A stretch of DNA of 64,000 nucleotides from DASZIT01 sp036489495 (GCA_036489495.1 DASXFR010000069.1:1-64000), one strand, 5' to 3'; counted from the first letter of the stretch, positions 23,938 to 32,916 are shown. The notes: generated by a model not told the origin, from the sequence alone. Numbers and translations: made by a program.

Positions 23938-25616
23938 CCCGTCAGGTCATCCCGTTCGGAGACTCGGCCTGGTTGGTGGACGTCGACGGTGTTGACGACG
24001 CACAACAGCTGGCCGGCAAACTGGAGCAGGAGAAGATCGCCAATGCCGCCCCGGTGGCGGTCGGTGACGTTGTCATCGGGTTCCGCTCGGTGGTCGTGCA
24101 CGTTGACCCGCGCAGCAACGATCCCGAACGATACCAACCCTGGCTGGTCGGTCTCGCCGGGACCGGCTCGGCGGGCCCCGATCCGCAGCGCCCATCGCTA
24201 CCGCCACGACGGCTCGATGTCCCGACCACGTTCGACGGCCCCGATCTCGACGACGTCGCGGCCGCCGCCGGCATTACCGCCGATGCGGTCATCGACCTGT
24301 TGACCGGAGGTGATCTCCGGGTGGCGTTTGTCGGCTTCTCTCCCGGGTTCCCCTATCTCGTCGGATTGCCGCCGGCACTGGAAGCCATCCCGCGTCGGGC
24401 GACGCCGCGCACCTCGGTGCCGGCGGGCTCGGTGGCGCTGGCCGGTGGGTTCGCCGCCATCTATCCGCAGCCGACGCCGGGAGGCTGGATGCTGGTCGGT
24501 CGAACCTCGTTGTCACTGTTCGAGCCGGACACCGCCCCCTACGCCCGGCTGCGGGCCGGCGACGTCGTTCGGTTTCGGTCCGCCGACCCCGCAGGCGGAG
24601 TCGATCAGATCGACGCCGACCGCCGCGGCTCGATGGCCGCCCGTCCGCCTCGTCGGGCCCGGAGCCGGCGGTTCGTCGAAGTCCTCGAGCCCGGTCTCCT
24701 GAGCCTGGTGGAAGACGGGGGCCGTACGTCGGTGGCGTCGATCGGAGTCCCCGATGCCGGCCCGGCCGATCCCGACTCCATGAGGCTGGCCAACCGCTTG
24801 GTCGGCAACCCCGACGATGCCGCGGTGATCGAAGTCACCGCTCGGGGGCCGACCCTCCGGTTCCGGGGAGACGCCCACCTCGGGGTGGTGGCCGCCACCC
24901 GAGAGGCCGTCGATCTCACCATCGACGGTCATGCCGTGGCGACCGACGCGGTGGTGCCGGTCCGGAACGGTCAGACCTTGTCGGTGGGCCAGCTGCGCCA
25001 GGGATTGCGCGCCTACATCGGCATTGCCGGAGGGATCGACACTCCGCGGGTCGTCGGCTCCCGGTCATCCGATGTGCTCAGCGGGCTGGGTCTCGGTCCC
25101 CTGGTGGTCGGCGACCAACTCGACCTCGGCCACCCGAACCCTCCCCGCGGGCTCCTCACCCCGACCCGGTCAGCCGGGCTGGGCTCCGAACCAACCGTGG
25201 TCCGGGTGACCGAGGGCCCCCACCAGTTCGGTCCCGGCGAACTGGAAACGCTCTGCTCCACGCCCTGGGAGGTGATGGGCGCCTCCAACCGGGTCGGACT
25301 CCGGCTGTCGGCGACAGACACTGTCTTGTCGTCGCCAGGACCGATCGAGTCGACCGGCACCGTCACCGGTGCGGTGCAGGTCCCACCCGATGGGCAACCG
25401 ATCGTCCTGATGCCCGACCATGCAACCGTGGGCGGCTACCCGATCATTGCCTGTGCCATCACCGCCGATCTGGCCCGACTCGGTCAGCTGCGAGGCGGAG
25501 ACCGCCTGGTGTTCGAGCTGGTCACCCGGCCAATGGCCCGGGACAGCCTCATCGAGCACGGACGCCGGCTGGACAACCGGGTCTCGGGATGGTTCCCGGC
25601 CGAGTCCGGCACCTGA
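23934..25616 (+). CDS. pxpBC: Fused 5-oxoprolinase subunits B and C (KipI-KipA type)
   Basis: One 560-residue chain carries two domains usually encoded by separate genes. The PxpB/KipI part (about residues 1-220) has IPFGDSAWLVDV at the start and VGFSPGFPYLVGLP, then RTSVPAGSVALAGG. The PxpC/KipA part (about 240-555) begins EVLEPGLLSLVEDGGR and has GVPDAGPADPDSMRLAN and RAYIGIAGGID. It is coupled to pxpA by an ATGA overlap, so the two genes encode a complete PxpABC enzyme. Cytosolic. Confidence 0.92.
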   Translation: MTRQVIPFGDSAWLVDVDGVDDAQQLAGKLEQEKIANAAPVAVGDVVIGFRSVVVHVDPRSNDPERYQPWLVGLAGTGSAGPDPQRPSLPPRRLDVPTTFDGPDLDDVAAAAGITADAVIDLLTGGDLRVAFVGFSPGFPYLVGLPPALEAIPRRATPRTSVPAGSVALAGGFAAIYPQPTPGGWMLVGRTSLSLFEPDTAPYARLRAGDVVRFRSADPAGGVDQIDADRRGSMAARPPRRARSRRFVEVLEPGLLSLVEDGGRTSVASIGVPDAGPADPDSMRLANRLVGNPDDAAVIEVTARGPTLRFRGDAHLGVVAATREAVDLTIDGHAVATDAVVPVRNGQTLSVGQLRQGLRAYIGIAGGIDTPRVVGSRSSDVLSGLGLGPLVVGDQLDLGHPNPPRGLLTPTRSAGLGSEPTVVRVTEGPHQFGPGELETLCSTPWEVMGASNRVGLRLSATDTVLSSPGPIESTGTVTGAVQVPPDGQPIVLMPDHATVGGYPIIACAITADLARLGQLRGGDRLVFELVTRPMARDSLIEHGRRLDNRVSGWFPAESGT

Positions 25617-25661
25617 TCCCGAGCTCCGGTCGGGCGCACGACGCAGCCGCGACGACGTCAC

Positions 25662-25667
25662 TACAGT
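25662..25667 (+). promoter_or_regulatory. Start-proximal -10 box (TACAGT) of the aldehyde dehydrogenase gene
   Basis: TACAGT ends 6 bases before ATG 25674, with no Shine-Dalgarno sequence between. Confidence 0.5.
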
Positions 25668-25673
25668 CGAGTT

Positions 25674-27191
25674 ATGGCCAGCACCCAAGAAACCCGCCGG
25701 GTGGTCGGCGAGGACGCCACCACTTTCGAATCGCTCAATCCCGCCACCGGCGAGGTGGTCGGTACCTTTCCGATCGACCGCGAGGTGGCGGTGCGGTTCG
25801 CCGTCGAACGGGCCCGGGGCGCCTCGGAGTGGTGGCGGTCCATCGGTTTCGACGGCCGAGCCCAGCACCTGACCGCCTACAGAGCCGAGCTCGCCCGGCG
25901 CATGGACGAACTGGCCGACCTCATCCACCGGGAGAACGGCAAACCCCATGCCGACGCGGTGCTCGAGATCACCCTGGTCATCGATCACCTCTCGTGGGCG
26001 GCCAGCCACGCCCGCCGGGTCCTCGCCCCCCGCCCGGTCTTCCCCGGCCTGATGGCCCTCAACAACTCGGCCACCGTCGAGTACCAGCCTCTCGGGGTCA
26101 TCGGGGTGATCGGACCCTGGAACTATCCGGTATTCACCCCGGCCGGGTCGATCGCCTACGCCCTGGCCGCCGGGAACGCGGTGATCTTCAAACCCAGCGA
26201 GTACACCCCGGCGATCGGGAAGTGGCTGGTCGACGCCTGGGCCACCGCCGTCCCTCGGGGACGGGATCTGTTCGCGTTGGTCACCGGGCTGGGCGACACC
26301 GGAGCTGCCCTCTGCCGATCCGGGGTCGACAAGATCGCCTTCACCGGCTCGGCGCGCACCGGCCGACGGGTGATGGCGGCCTGCGCCGAGAACCTGGTGC
26401 CGGTGTTGATGGAGTGCGGGGGCAAGGACGCACTGATCGTCGACGATGGTGCCGACCTCGACGCCGCGGCCGATGCCGCCCTGTGGAGCGGGATGAGCAA
26501 CGGAGGCCAGACCTGCATTGGTACCGAACGGGTGTATGCGACCGAGGCGGTCTATGACCGATTCGTTTCCCTCCTCACCGAGAAGGCTGGCAAGCTCCAG
26601 CCCGGGTCAGGAGACCACGCCGACTGGGGTCCGCCAACTATGCCCTCGCAGATGGAGGTCATCCGGCGCCATGTCGGGGACGCCATCAAGGCCGGCGGGC
26701 GGGCGGTCGTCGGGGGGGTCGACACTGTGAAGGCGAACGGGGTGGATCCGACCATCTTGGTCGGGGTACCGGAGGACTCGGCGGCGGTCGCCGAGGAGAC
26801 TTTCGGGCCCACCCTGACGGTGGCCAAGGTGCGCGACGCCGAAGAGGCACTCACCCTGGTCAACGCGTCCAGTTACGGACTGGGCGGCTCCGTCTTCACC
26901 CAGAGTCGGCAGCGGGGCATCGATCTGGCTCGGAGAATGCGCGCCGGGATGGTGTCGGTGAACTCGGTCCTCACCTTTGCCTTCGTCCCCGGGCTCCCGT
27001 TCGGCGGGGTCGGCGAATCGGGGTTCGGACGGATCCACGGTCCGGACGGGCTGCGGGAGTTCTCCAGGGCCAAGTCGATCACCGCCCAACGGTTCGCGCT
27101 CCCGATGAACCTGACCAGCTTCAATCGGCCGGCGAAGGCCACTGATGTGTTGGCCAAGGTAATGAAGCTGGTGTACGGCCGTCGCCACTGA
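25674..27191 (+). CDS. Aldehyde dehydrogenase family protein
   Basis: This is an NAD(P)-dependent oxidation enzyme of 505 residues. The ALDH core is complete: GPWNYPVFTP (the PWN motif), FKPSEYTP (cofactor-binding Lys), FTGSARTGRRV, the catalytic Glu in LMECGGKD and the nucleophile Cys in GGQTCIG. The ETFGPTL and PFGGVGESGFGR motifs near the end are also present. The aldehyde substrate cannot be assigned. The last ~45 residues (FALPMNLTSFNRPAK) form a basic tail. It is probably a transcription unit of its own. Confidence 0.92.
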   Translation: MASTQETRRVVGEDATTFESLNPATGEVVGTFPIDREVAVRFAVERARGASEWWRSIGFDGRAQHLTAYRAELARRMDELADLIHRENGKPHADAVLEITLVIDHLSWAASHARRVLAPRPVFPGLMALNNSATVEYQPLGVIGVIGPWNYPVFTPAGSIAYALAAGNAVIFKPSEYTPAIGKWLVDAWATAVPRGRDLFALVTGLGDTGAALCRSGVDKIAFTGSARTGRRVMAACAENLVPVLMECGGKDALIVDDGADLDAAADAALWSGMSNGGQTCIGTERVYATEAVYDRFVSLLTEKAGKLQPGSGDHADWGPPTMPSQMEVIRRHVGDAIKAGGRAVVGGVDTVKANGVDPTILVGVPEDSAAVAEETFGPTLTVAKVRDAEEALTLVNASSYGLGGSVFTQSRQRGIDLARRMRAGMVSVNSVLTFAFVPGLPFGGVGESGFGRIHGPDGLREFSRAKSITAQRFALPMNLTSFNRPAKATDVLAKVMKLVYGRRH

Positions 27192-27296
27192 CAGTTCGGC
27201 TTGTGGCGCCTGGACCTCATAGTGGTGCCGGACTCGGAGAGTAGCCTCGGGACCGAGTTCGGGTGCTGAGGGGGCCACCGTGAGTATCGCTGCCGC
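27192..27296 (+). other. Leader with a 6-residue upstream ORF and duplicated start
   Basis: A GAGGGGG ribosome binding site precedes GTG 27280, which opens a frame of only six codons and stops at TGA 27298-27300. That TGA overlaps GTG 27297, the start of the next gene. The first 11 bases (GTGAGTATCGC) are repeated exactly at 27280 and 27297. Confidence 0.55.
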
Positions 27297-28481
27297 GTGA
27301 GTATCGCCACCGAAGCCCGGCTCCCGCCGAGGGCTGTCACCCGCGTCGATCTTGCCCCGGCTGATCCGCCGCCGACGTCGAGCCCCAGGCTGGTCAGCCT
27401 GGACATCGTCAAGGGCCTGATGCTGATCGCCAGCGTCGGGGTCAACGCCTGGCTCAACGTCCCCGCCTGGTTCGACCATGCCGCCTGGATCGGGGTCCAT
27501 CCCATGGATTGGATCTTCCCGACGTTTGTCACCCTTTCGGGGTGCGGACTGGCCTTCGCCAATGCCCGGAGAGTGCGACCCTGGCCGGCGGCCCGGCGGG
27601 TGGTGATCTTGCTGGCCCTCGGGTTGGCCTACAACTACGTGACGGTTTCGGGGGCGCCCTTCCACCTCTCGGGCCTCCGTATCCCGGGGATCCTGCAGCT
27701 GTACGCAGTGGTCGTCATCGTCCTGGTCCTCCTCCACACGGTGATCAAGGGCTGGCGACAGTGGGCGCTGGTTACCGTGGCGCTGGCCGTCATCGACACC
27801 ATGTTCGAGTGGGGTTGGTCGCTACACTGCGCCGGCGGTCAGCTGAGCCCGGCCTGCAACCCCTCCCACACCATCGACTACGCGGTGTTCGGCGCCAATC
27901 ATCTCTACGTGAGCGGAACTCTGGGCTACGACCCCGAAGGGCTGGTCTCGGTCTTCGGAGCCGTCATCACCGCCTGCCTGGGCGCCACCGTCGGGCACGC
28001 CCTGCTCGAATCCCGCCGGACCGGCGACAAGCCGGCGTCGGTCCGGTCGATCGGATCGATCGTGGTGGGTGCCCTCGCCCTCGCCGCGGTGCTCGACGTG
28101 TTCGTCCCGGCGTTCAAGAAGCAGTGGACGCCAGCGTTCGCCCTCCTCATCGGAGCCTGCGCCGGGTCCGTACTCCTGGCTGCCCACTTGATGGTGGACG
28201 CCGGCCCCTCCGGAGGTGGGTTGCGAACGCCCGCCCAGCGAGCGGTCACCTGGCCATTGATCGCCCTCGGTCGCAACAGCCTGTTTGTCTACTTCGGGTC
28301 CCATGCCCTCACCGCCTGGCTCAATGTCCACACCTACAACCACGCCAGTTACCTGACCCACTTCGCCAACACCATCGCCGTCGCCGGTCATCCGGCGATC
28401 ACCTTCTTCGTGGTCGCCGAAGTGTTCTGGATCTCGCTGGCCTGCCTCCTCCACTGGAGACGGATCTACTTGCGTCCCTAG
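27297..28481 (+). CDS. DUF1624 / heparan-alpha-glucosaminide N-acetyltransferase-like membrane protein
   Basis: The 394-residue product has about 10 hydrophobic segments. The family features are SLDIVKGLMLIASVGVNAW (first membrane segment with Asp), HPMDWIFPTFVTLSGCGLAFA, GILQLYAVVVIVLVLL and a late ALGRNSLFVYFGSHAL. HGSNAT/YeiB-like proteins move acyl groups across the membrane, but no substrate can be given here. GTG 27297 overlaps the stop of a six-codon upstream frame and lacks its own ribosome binding site, so its translation probably depends on that upstream frame. Confidence 0.75.
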   Translation: MSIATEARLPPRAVTRVDLAPADPPPTSSPRLVSLDIVKGLMLIASVGVNAWLNVPAWFDHAAWIGVHPMDWIFPTFVTLSGCGLAFANARRVRPWPAARRVVILLALGLAYNYVTVSGAPFHLSGLRIPGILQLYAVVVIVLVLLHTVIKGWRQWALVTVALAVIDTMFEWGWSLHCAGGQLSPACNPSHTIDYAVFGANHLYVSGTLGYDPEGLVSVFGAVITACLGATVGHALLESRRTGDKPASVRSIGSIVVGALALAAVLDVFVPAFKKQWTPAFALLIGACAGSVLLAAHLMVDAGPSGGGLRTPAQRAVTWPLIALGRNSLFVYFGSHALTAWLNVHTYNHASYLTHFANTIAVAGHPAITFFVVAEVFWISLACLLHWRRIYLRP

Positions 28482-28626
28482 GCGCCCCAAGGGCCGTCAG
28501 ATGCCGACCCCGATGGCGAAAAGGTTCTGAGCTGATGGAATAGTTCGACCCGTCCAGTGTGTTGCTACCCGCAAAGGTGGCGAGTCGGTGGAGGCCGCTG
28601 CTACACCCGAGTTCGATGGAGGCCTG
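28482..28626 (+). other. Intergenic gap before the DHA2 transporter
   Basis: 145 bases. A GGAGG ribosome binding site at its end serves ATG 28627. I see no clear promoter, repeat or structured RNA. Confidence 0.4.
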
Positions 28627-30150
28627 ATGACCACAGGGACCTTTTCCGAGATTCCCGGCGGTATCTCGGACGGCGAGGCCAACCAGGCCCGGAGATGGTG
28701 GATCCTGGCCGTCCTGGGGATCGCCCAGCTGATGGTCATCCTGGACAACACCATCGTCAACATCGCGCTGCCGACGGCTCAGCACGCCCTGAGTTTCTCC
28801 AATGCCGACCGGCAGTGGGTGGTGACCGGTTACTCACTGGCCTTCGGAAGCCTGCTGCTCCTCGGTGGCCGCATCGGCGACATCATCGGGCGGAAACGGA
28901 CCCTGGTCATCGGGTTGGTCGGCTTCGCCTTCGCCTCGGCGCTCGGTGGTGCCTCGGTCAATTTCGCCATGCTGGTGATTGCCCGTTCCGTGCAGGGTGC
29001 CTTCGGGGCCCTCCTCGCTCCTTCGGTGCTCGCTCTCTTGACCACCACCTTCACCGATCCGGCCGAGCGGGGAAAGGCATTCGGTATCTATGGCGGCATT
29101 GCCGGAGCTGGCGGAGCCCTAGGGCTCCTGCTCGGTGGCATCCTCACCTCCTACGCCTCCTGGCGATGGACCCTGTTCGTAAATCTCGTCTTTGCCGCCA
29201 TCGCCGCCACCGGCTCATTGCTGTGGCTCAAGAACGACAAGGCTTCCGATCGTGATCCGGTTGACATCCGCGGGTTGTTCCTGGTGACCGGAGGGTTGTT
29301 CAGCTTGGTCTACGGCCTGTCGCATGCCGAGACCACCGCCTGGAGCAATCCGTACACCATCGGGTTCCTGGTGCTGGGCGCCGCACTCCTGGCCGTTTTC
29401 GCCTACGTCGAGACCCGGGCCAGGTTTCCCTTGCTGCCACCCCGGGTAGTGCTCAACCGGACCCGGGGTGGGTCGATGTTGGCCATGCTGCTCGCCAGTA
29501 TCGGGATCTTCGGCGTGTTCCTCTTCCTCACTTATTACATGCAAGGAATCTTGGGCTTCAGCCCGGTGAAGACCGGCATCGCCTTCCTGCCGATGGTCGC
29601 CGCCCTGGCCACCATGGCCCAGATCTCCAATCGGGTGCTCTTGCCCAAGATCGGGCCCAAGATCATCGTCCCGATCGGCATGCTGTTGGGTGCAGCGGCC
29701 ATGTATATGTTTCATCAGGTCGGCCTGCACAGTTCGTATGCCACCCATGTCCTTCCTTATCTGATCCTCCTGGGCCTCGGTTTCGGACTGAGCCTTGCCC
29801 CCTCGTTCAGCACCGGGACCCTTGGACTGCAGCCGCACGACGCCGGTGTCGGCTCGGCCACCCTCAACACCAGCCAGCAGGTTGGAGGGTCCATAGGCAC
29901 CGCGCTGCTCAACACCGTGGCCGCCGGTGCCGCCTCGGCTTATCTGGTCGGAAAGATCGCCACCCCGGCCGCCCTCCGGGCGGCCGCCCTGCACAGCTAC
30001 ACCACGGCATTCCTGTGGTCGGCGATCATCTTCGTGGCCGGGGCCGTCGTCGCCGGTTTGGTGCTCAGGCGCGGGAACCTCATTGACCTCGCCGGGACCC
30101 CGGCGCGGGAAGGCAAGCCCGAAGCCGAACCGGCCCTGGTTTCTACCTGA
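28627..30150 (+). CDS. DHA2-family (EmrB/QacA) MFS drug transporter
   Basis: This is a 507-residue polytopic inner-membrane proton antiporter, probably with 14 segments. Motif D1 is at ILDNTIVNIALPTAQ, motif A at GGRIGDIIGRKRTLV, motif B at RSVQGAFGALLAPS and motif C at GIYGGIAGAGGALGLLLGG, which together define the DHA2 drug/proton group. ATG 28627 is preferred to GTG 28588 because GGAGG lies 5 bases before it. The substrate is unknown. The adjacent APH-type kinase could suggest a resistance role, but that is speculative. Confidence 0.9.
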   Translation: MTTGTFSEIPGGISDGEANQARRWWILAVLGIAQLMVILDNTIVNIALPTAQHALSFSNADRQWVVTGYSLAFGSLLLLGGRIGDIIGRKRTLVIGLVGFAFASALGGASVNFAMLVIARSVQGAFGALLAPSVLALLTTTFTDPAERGKAFGIYGGIAGAGGALGLLLGGILTSYASWRWTLFVNLVFAAIAATGSLLWLKNDKASDRDPVDIRGLFLVTGGLFSLVYGLSHAETTAWSNPYTIGFLVLGAALLAVFAYVETRARFPLLPPRVVLNRTRGGSMLAMLLASIGIFGVFLFLTYYMQGILGFSPVKTGIAFLPMVAALATMAQISNRVLLPKIGPKIIVPIGMLLGAAAMYMFHQVGLHSSYATHVLPYLILLGLGFGLSLAPSFSTGTLGLQPHDAGVGSATLNTSQQVGGSIGTALLNTVAAGAASAYLVGKIATPAALRAAALHSYTTAFLWSAIIFVAGAVVAGLVLRRGNLIDLAGTPAREGKPEAEPALVST

Positions 30151-30189
30151 CTCTGGTCAAAGTCTCGGGGTAAACGCAGCTGGTACTGG

Positions 30190-30195
30190 CATACT
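30190..30195 (+). promoter_or_regulatory. Start-proximal -10 box (CATACT) of the APH-type gene
   Basis: CATACT ends 6 bases before ATG 30202, with no Shine-Dalgarno sequence between. Confidence 0.35.
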
Positions 30196-30201
30196 CGCAA
30201 C

Positions 30202-31023
30202 ATGACGCCGGGTTTCCGAGCCGCGGTCGCGGTTGCAGAACAGCTCGGGCTGCATACCCAAGCGCCCTTGTTGCTACAAGAGACCAACAACACCGTGGTC
30301 TGGCTCCGACCTCATCCCGTCATCGCCAAGGTCGGCACCCAACCACATAGTGCCGAGGCATTGACTCGAGAGCATGACGTTGCATCGGAGCTCGCAGCCC
30401 ACGGGGCGCCGATCTCGCCGCCGCTGTCCGAGTCACGTCCGGTGCATGACCGGGAGAGTGGCTTCGTCGTCACTCTCTGGGATCGTTTGGAGCACAACCC
30501 GGCGGAACCAAGCGGAGCCGATCTCGGACGATCGTTAGCCGTACTTTACGACGGGCTTGACGACTGCGATATTGCCATCCCAGACTTCCGAGTCGGATTG
30601 GACTTTGCCCGGACCGCATTGTTCGATGACGTCCGGGTAGCCGCCTTGGCTCCGGTTGCTAGGGCGTTCCTGCGTACGGCCTTCGATGACCTCATCGCCG
30701 ACCTTGAACAACGGGTCTTCCCCGATCGGCCGCTTCACGGCGAACCCCATGCCGGCAATGTTCTCAACACCCCGTTGGGGCTTCGCTGGATCGATTTCGA
30801 GGGAATCTGTCGTGGACCGTTGGAATGGGACCTGGCGTTCCTGCCTGAAGAGGGGGTGCAGACATTCGCGGAGGTTGACCGGAGCCTCCTGTCGCTACTT
30901 CAGTTAATCAACAGTGCCCGAGTCGCCACCTGGTGTGCCGTCCAGGCCCGCTTTCCCGAAATGCGCACGTATGGCGAACATCATCTCAACATCCTGCGGG
31001 AGCGATCGGGGTCAGCGAGCTAA
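30202..31023 (+). CDS. Aminoglycoside phosphotransferase (APH) family protein
   Basis: The 273-residue product has an APH/choline-kinase fold. The nucleotide-binding Lys is likely in VIAKVG; the catalytic loop is HGEPHAGNVL (H-G-[DE]-x-H-x-x-N) and the metal-binding motif is WIDFEG. Such kinases phosphorylate small molecules. Resistance, homoserine or macrolide activity cannot be told apart here. Codon use is less GC-rich than the neighbours (35 of 60 bases G/C at 30241-30300), which suggests transfer. Confidence 0.8.
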   Translation: MTPGFRAAVAVAEQLGLHTQAPLLLQETNNTVVWLRPHPVIAKVGTQPHSAEALTREHDVASELAAHGAPISPPLSESRPVHDRESGFVVTLWDRLEHNPAEPSGADLGRSLAVLYDGLDDCDIAIPDFRVGLDFARTALFDDVRVAALAPVARAFLRTAFDDLIADLEQRVFPDRPLHGEPHAGNVLNTPLGLRWIDFEGICRGPLEWDLAFLPEEGVQTFAEVDRSLLSLLQLINSARVATWCAVQARFPEMRTYGEHHLNILRERSGSAS

Positions 31024-31070
31024 GCCCGGTCAGACGGCTGCCGGCCGAAGGGACCCCGAGACCGGACCGG

Positions 31071-31898
31071 TCAGGCGGTGACGTCCACCGCCAGGAGGTC
31101 GGTCGCCAAGATGACCTTGCCGTCGAATTCGGACGTGGCTTGGTCGAGCCATTCCTGCTCGGTGCCGGGCGCCGGGGAAGGCACCAGGTGGGTGAGCAGG
31201 AGCATGCCCACACCGTTGCGGGCGGCCGTTTGTCCGGCGTCAGGAACCGAGGAGTGGTAGTCGAGCACGTCGTTGAGCCGGGGAAGCCCGAACTGCTCGA
31301 TCAAGTCTCGCCGGACCACGGTCTGGACGAGGACGTCAGCATCCCGGCACAGACCGTCGAGCCCTGCGCAGGGCACCGTGTCACCGGCAATGACCACCGA
31401 CCGCTCACCGTCATCGATGCGGTAGCCCACCGTCGGGCGGACCGGGGCGTGATCAGTCGGGGCCGCGGTGACCCGCACGGCGCCCTCCTCGAAGATGAGG
31501 CCGCTCTCAACTTCGGTCACCTCGGCCGATGGTCGCCACTGGAGGTCGTCGTGGTGGGCCAGGCGGTAGCCGATGTCGGGTTCGAGCATTGCCTCGGTGG
31601 CCGGCAACAATTTCGCGGTTCCATCCGGACCGTAGACATGGAGCGGGTTGGGTTGGAAGGACATCGCCCATCGCATGGTGTAGATGTCGTTCAGATCGGT
31701 GATGTGGTCGCTGTGTAGGTGGGTCAGAAACAGCGCCCGGAATGCTCCGGCCGCGGACCCGGCCGCCGCCGCCCGCATGAGGACGCCGCGCCCGCAGTCG
31801 AATAGGAGGTCTCCGGCCGAGGTGCGGACCAACGTCGACGGACCTGCCCGCTGAGGATCAGGCAGCGGACTGCCGCTACCCAGAATGATTATCTGCAT
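31071..31898 (-). CDS. MBL-fold metallo-hydrolase
   Basis: The 275-residue product has a metallo-beta-lactamase fold. MQIIILGSGSPLPDPQRAG starts the first strand. The zinc motif THLHSDHITDL (HxHxDH) is intact, followed by APTDHAPV, then VIAGDTVPC (bridging Asp), and a late TH. The pattern recalls RNase Z-like or arylsulfatase-like hydrolases, and the substrate is not clear. An AGGAG box 4 bases before ATG 31898 decides the start over GTG 31919. It is the only minus-strand gene in the 23164-32916 block. Confidence 0.85.
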   Translation of the reverse strand: MQIIILGSGSPLPDPQRAGPSTLVRTSAGDLLFDCGRGVLMRAAAAGSAAGAFRALFLTHLHSDHITDLNDIYTMRWAMSFQPNPLHVYGPDGTAKLLPATEAMLEPDIGYRLAHHDDLQWRPSAEVTEVESGLIFEEGAVRVTAAPTDHAPVRPTVGYRIDDGERSVVIAGDTVPCAGLDGLCRDADVLVQTVVRRDLIEQFGLPRLNDVLDYHSSVPDAGQTAARNGVGMLLLTHLVPSPAPGTEQEWLDQATSEFDGKVILATDLLAVDVTA

Positions 31899-32067
31899 GG
31901 CGCTCCTCGCGTCGGGCACATGATGTGCCGCGGCAGCCTATGCCCCAACCCGAGACGGCTACGAATATCCGCGGCGTCCAAACCTTTCAACGGGTCGACT
32001 ACCCGTTCTGTCAGGATGTTGAGGTGTCAGCTCGAAGAGATGTTGTTCACCCGACCTGGAGCTGGAC
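31899..32067. other. Divergent gap, MBL hydrolase / methyltransferase
   Basis: 169 bases, less GC-rich than the surroundings. A GGAG box 6-7 bases before ATG 32068 serves the methyltransferase. CGACGCGAGGAGCG (31901-31914, minus strand) carries the MBL ribosome binding site and recurs upstream of menB. No promoter can be named. Confidence 0.4.
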
Positions 32068-32916
32068 ATGAAAGACGACGCCGTCCTGCGCAACGTATCT
32101 GACACCGCACTCCTGGTCGCGAACATGCGGGCGGTCGAGACGATGCGCCAACATCCGCTTTTTCGCGACCCCTTCGCCCATCTTCTCGCCGGCGAGCGCG
32201 GTCGCCGAATCGCACCGATACGCAGCCGTCTTGTTCCATCGGGCGCGGTGGTTGCCCGGACCGCACTGCTCGATGAACTGATCCTTCATGCCGTCGAGGC
32301 CAATAAGTGTGCCCAGATACTCAACTTCGGCGCCGGCCTGGACACCCGGCCGTACCGGCTCTCTCTTCCCGAAGACCTCCGGTGGATCGAAGTAGACCTG
32401 CCGGCAATCCTCGACTACAAGTCGGAGCTGCTCAAGAGCGAGCAACCCCGCTGTCAGCTCAAGAGAACCAGCGTCGACCTGGCTGACTCCTCGGCTCGGC
32501 AAGCCTTTTTTCGTCAGGTTCTGGACGGTCGACCAACGTTGGTCGTATGCGAAGGACTTCTCCCCTATCTGCGCCCCGACGATGTGGCTGGAATTGCAGA
32601 CGACCTGGCCCACCAACCCGACATCGAGTTGTGGTGCGTACACATGGTCTCGTCGCTAGCCCTTCGCTGGGGCAACCGATTGGGTGGCAAGACGATGGCG
32701 GCCGCCGACGCAACCGGTAAGTTCGCCCCTGAAGAGGGCCTGGATTTCTTTGCTTCGCACGGATGGACACCCACCAAGGTCTGGTCGATGTGGCTCGAGC
32801 AGCGACGTCTCGGCCGGGAGCCTCGGCCCATGCGCATGCTTTGGAACGTAAGTCCACCCAAAGTTCGCCGCGTCTTCGACGGGCTGGAATTTATAGCCCT
32901 CCTTGGACGTTGTTGA
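32068..32916 (+). CDS. Class I SAM-dependent methyltransferase, leucine carboxyl methyltransferase (PPM1/TIGR00027) type
   Basis: The 282-residue product has the family's SDTALLVANMRAVET start, RDPFAHLLAGERG, the SAM-binding ILNFGAGLDTRPYRL, the acidic motif WIEVDLPAILDYK and LVVCEGLLPYL. Members methylate small acids or polyketides; the substrate is unknown here. The gene has relatively AT-rich codons for this genome. It is followed by pyrF on the other strand after 56 bases. Confidence 0.85.
   Translation: MKDDAVLRNVSDTALLVANMRAVETMRQHPLFRDPFAHLLAGERGRRIAPIRSRLVPSGAVVARTALLDELILHAVEANKCAQILNFGAGLDTRPYRLSLPEDLRWIEVDLPAILDYKSELLKSEQPRCQLKRTSVDLADSSARQAFFRQVLDGRPTLVVCEGLLPYLRPDDVAGIADDLAHQPDIELWCVHMVSSLALRWGNRLGGKTMAAADATGKFAPEEGLDFFASHGWTPTKVWSMWLEQRRLGREPRPMRMLWNVSPPKVRRVFDGLEFIALLGRC

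Noticed and set aside
27509..28543. 344-codon frame overlapping the HGSNAT-like gene
   Set aside because: Arg/His-rich composition without hydrophobic periodicity; the other frame encodes a coherent membrane protein.
31920..32102. 60-codon plus-strand frame in the MBL/methyltransferase gap
   Set aside because: Arg-rich, overlaps the methyltransferase start, and has no ribosome binding site or similarity.
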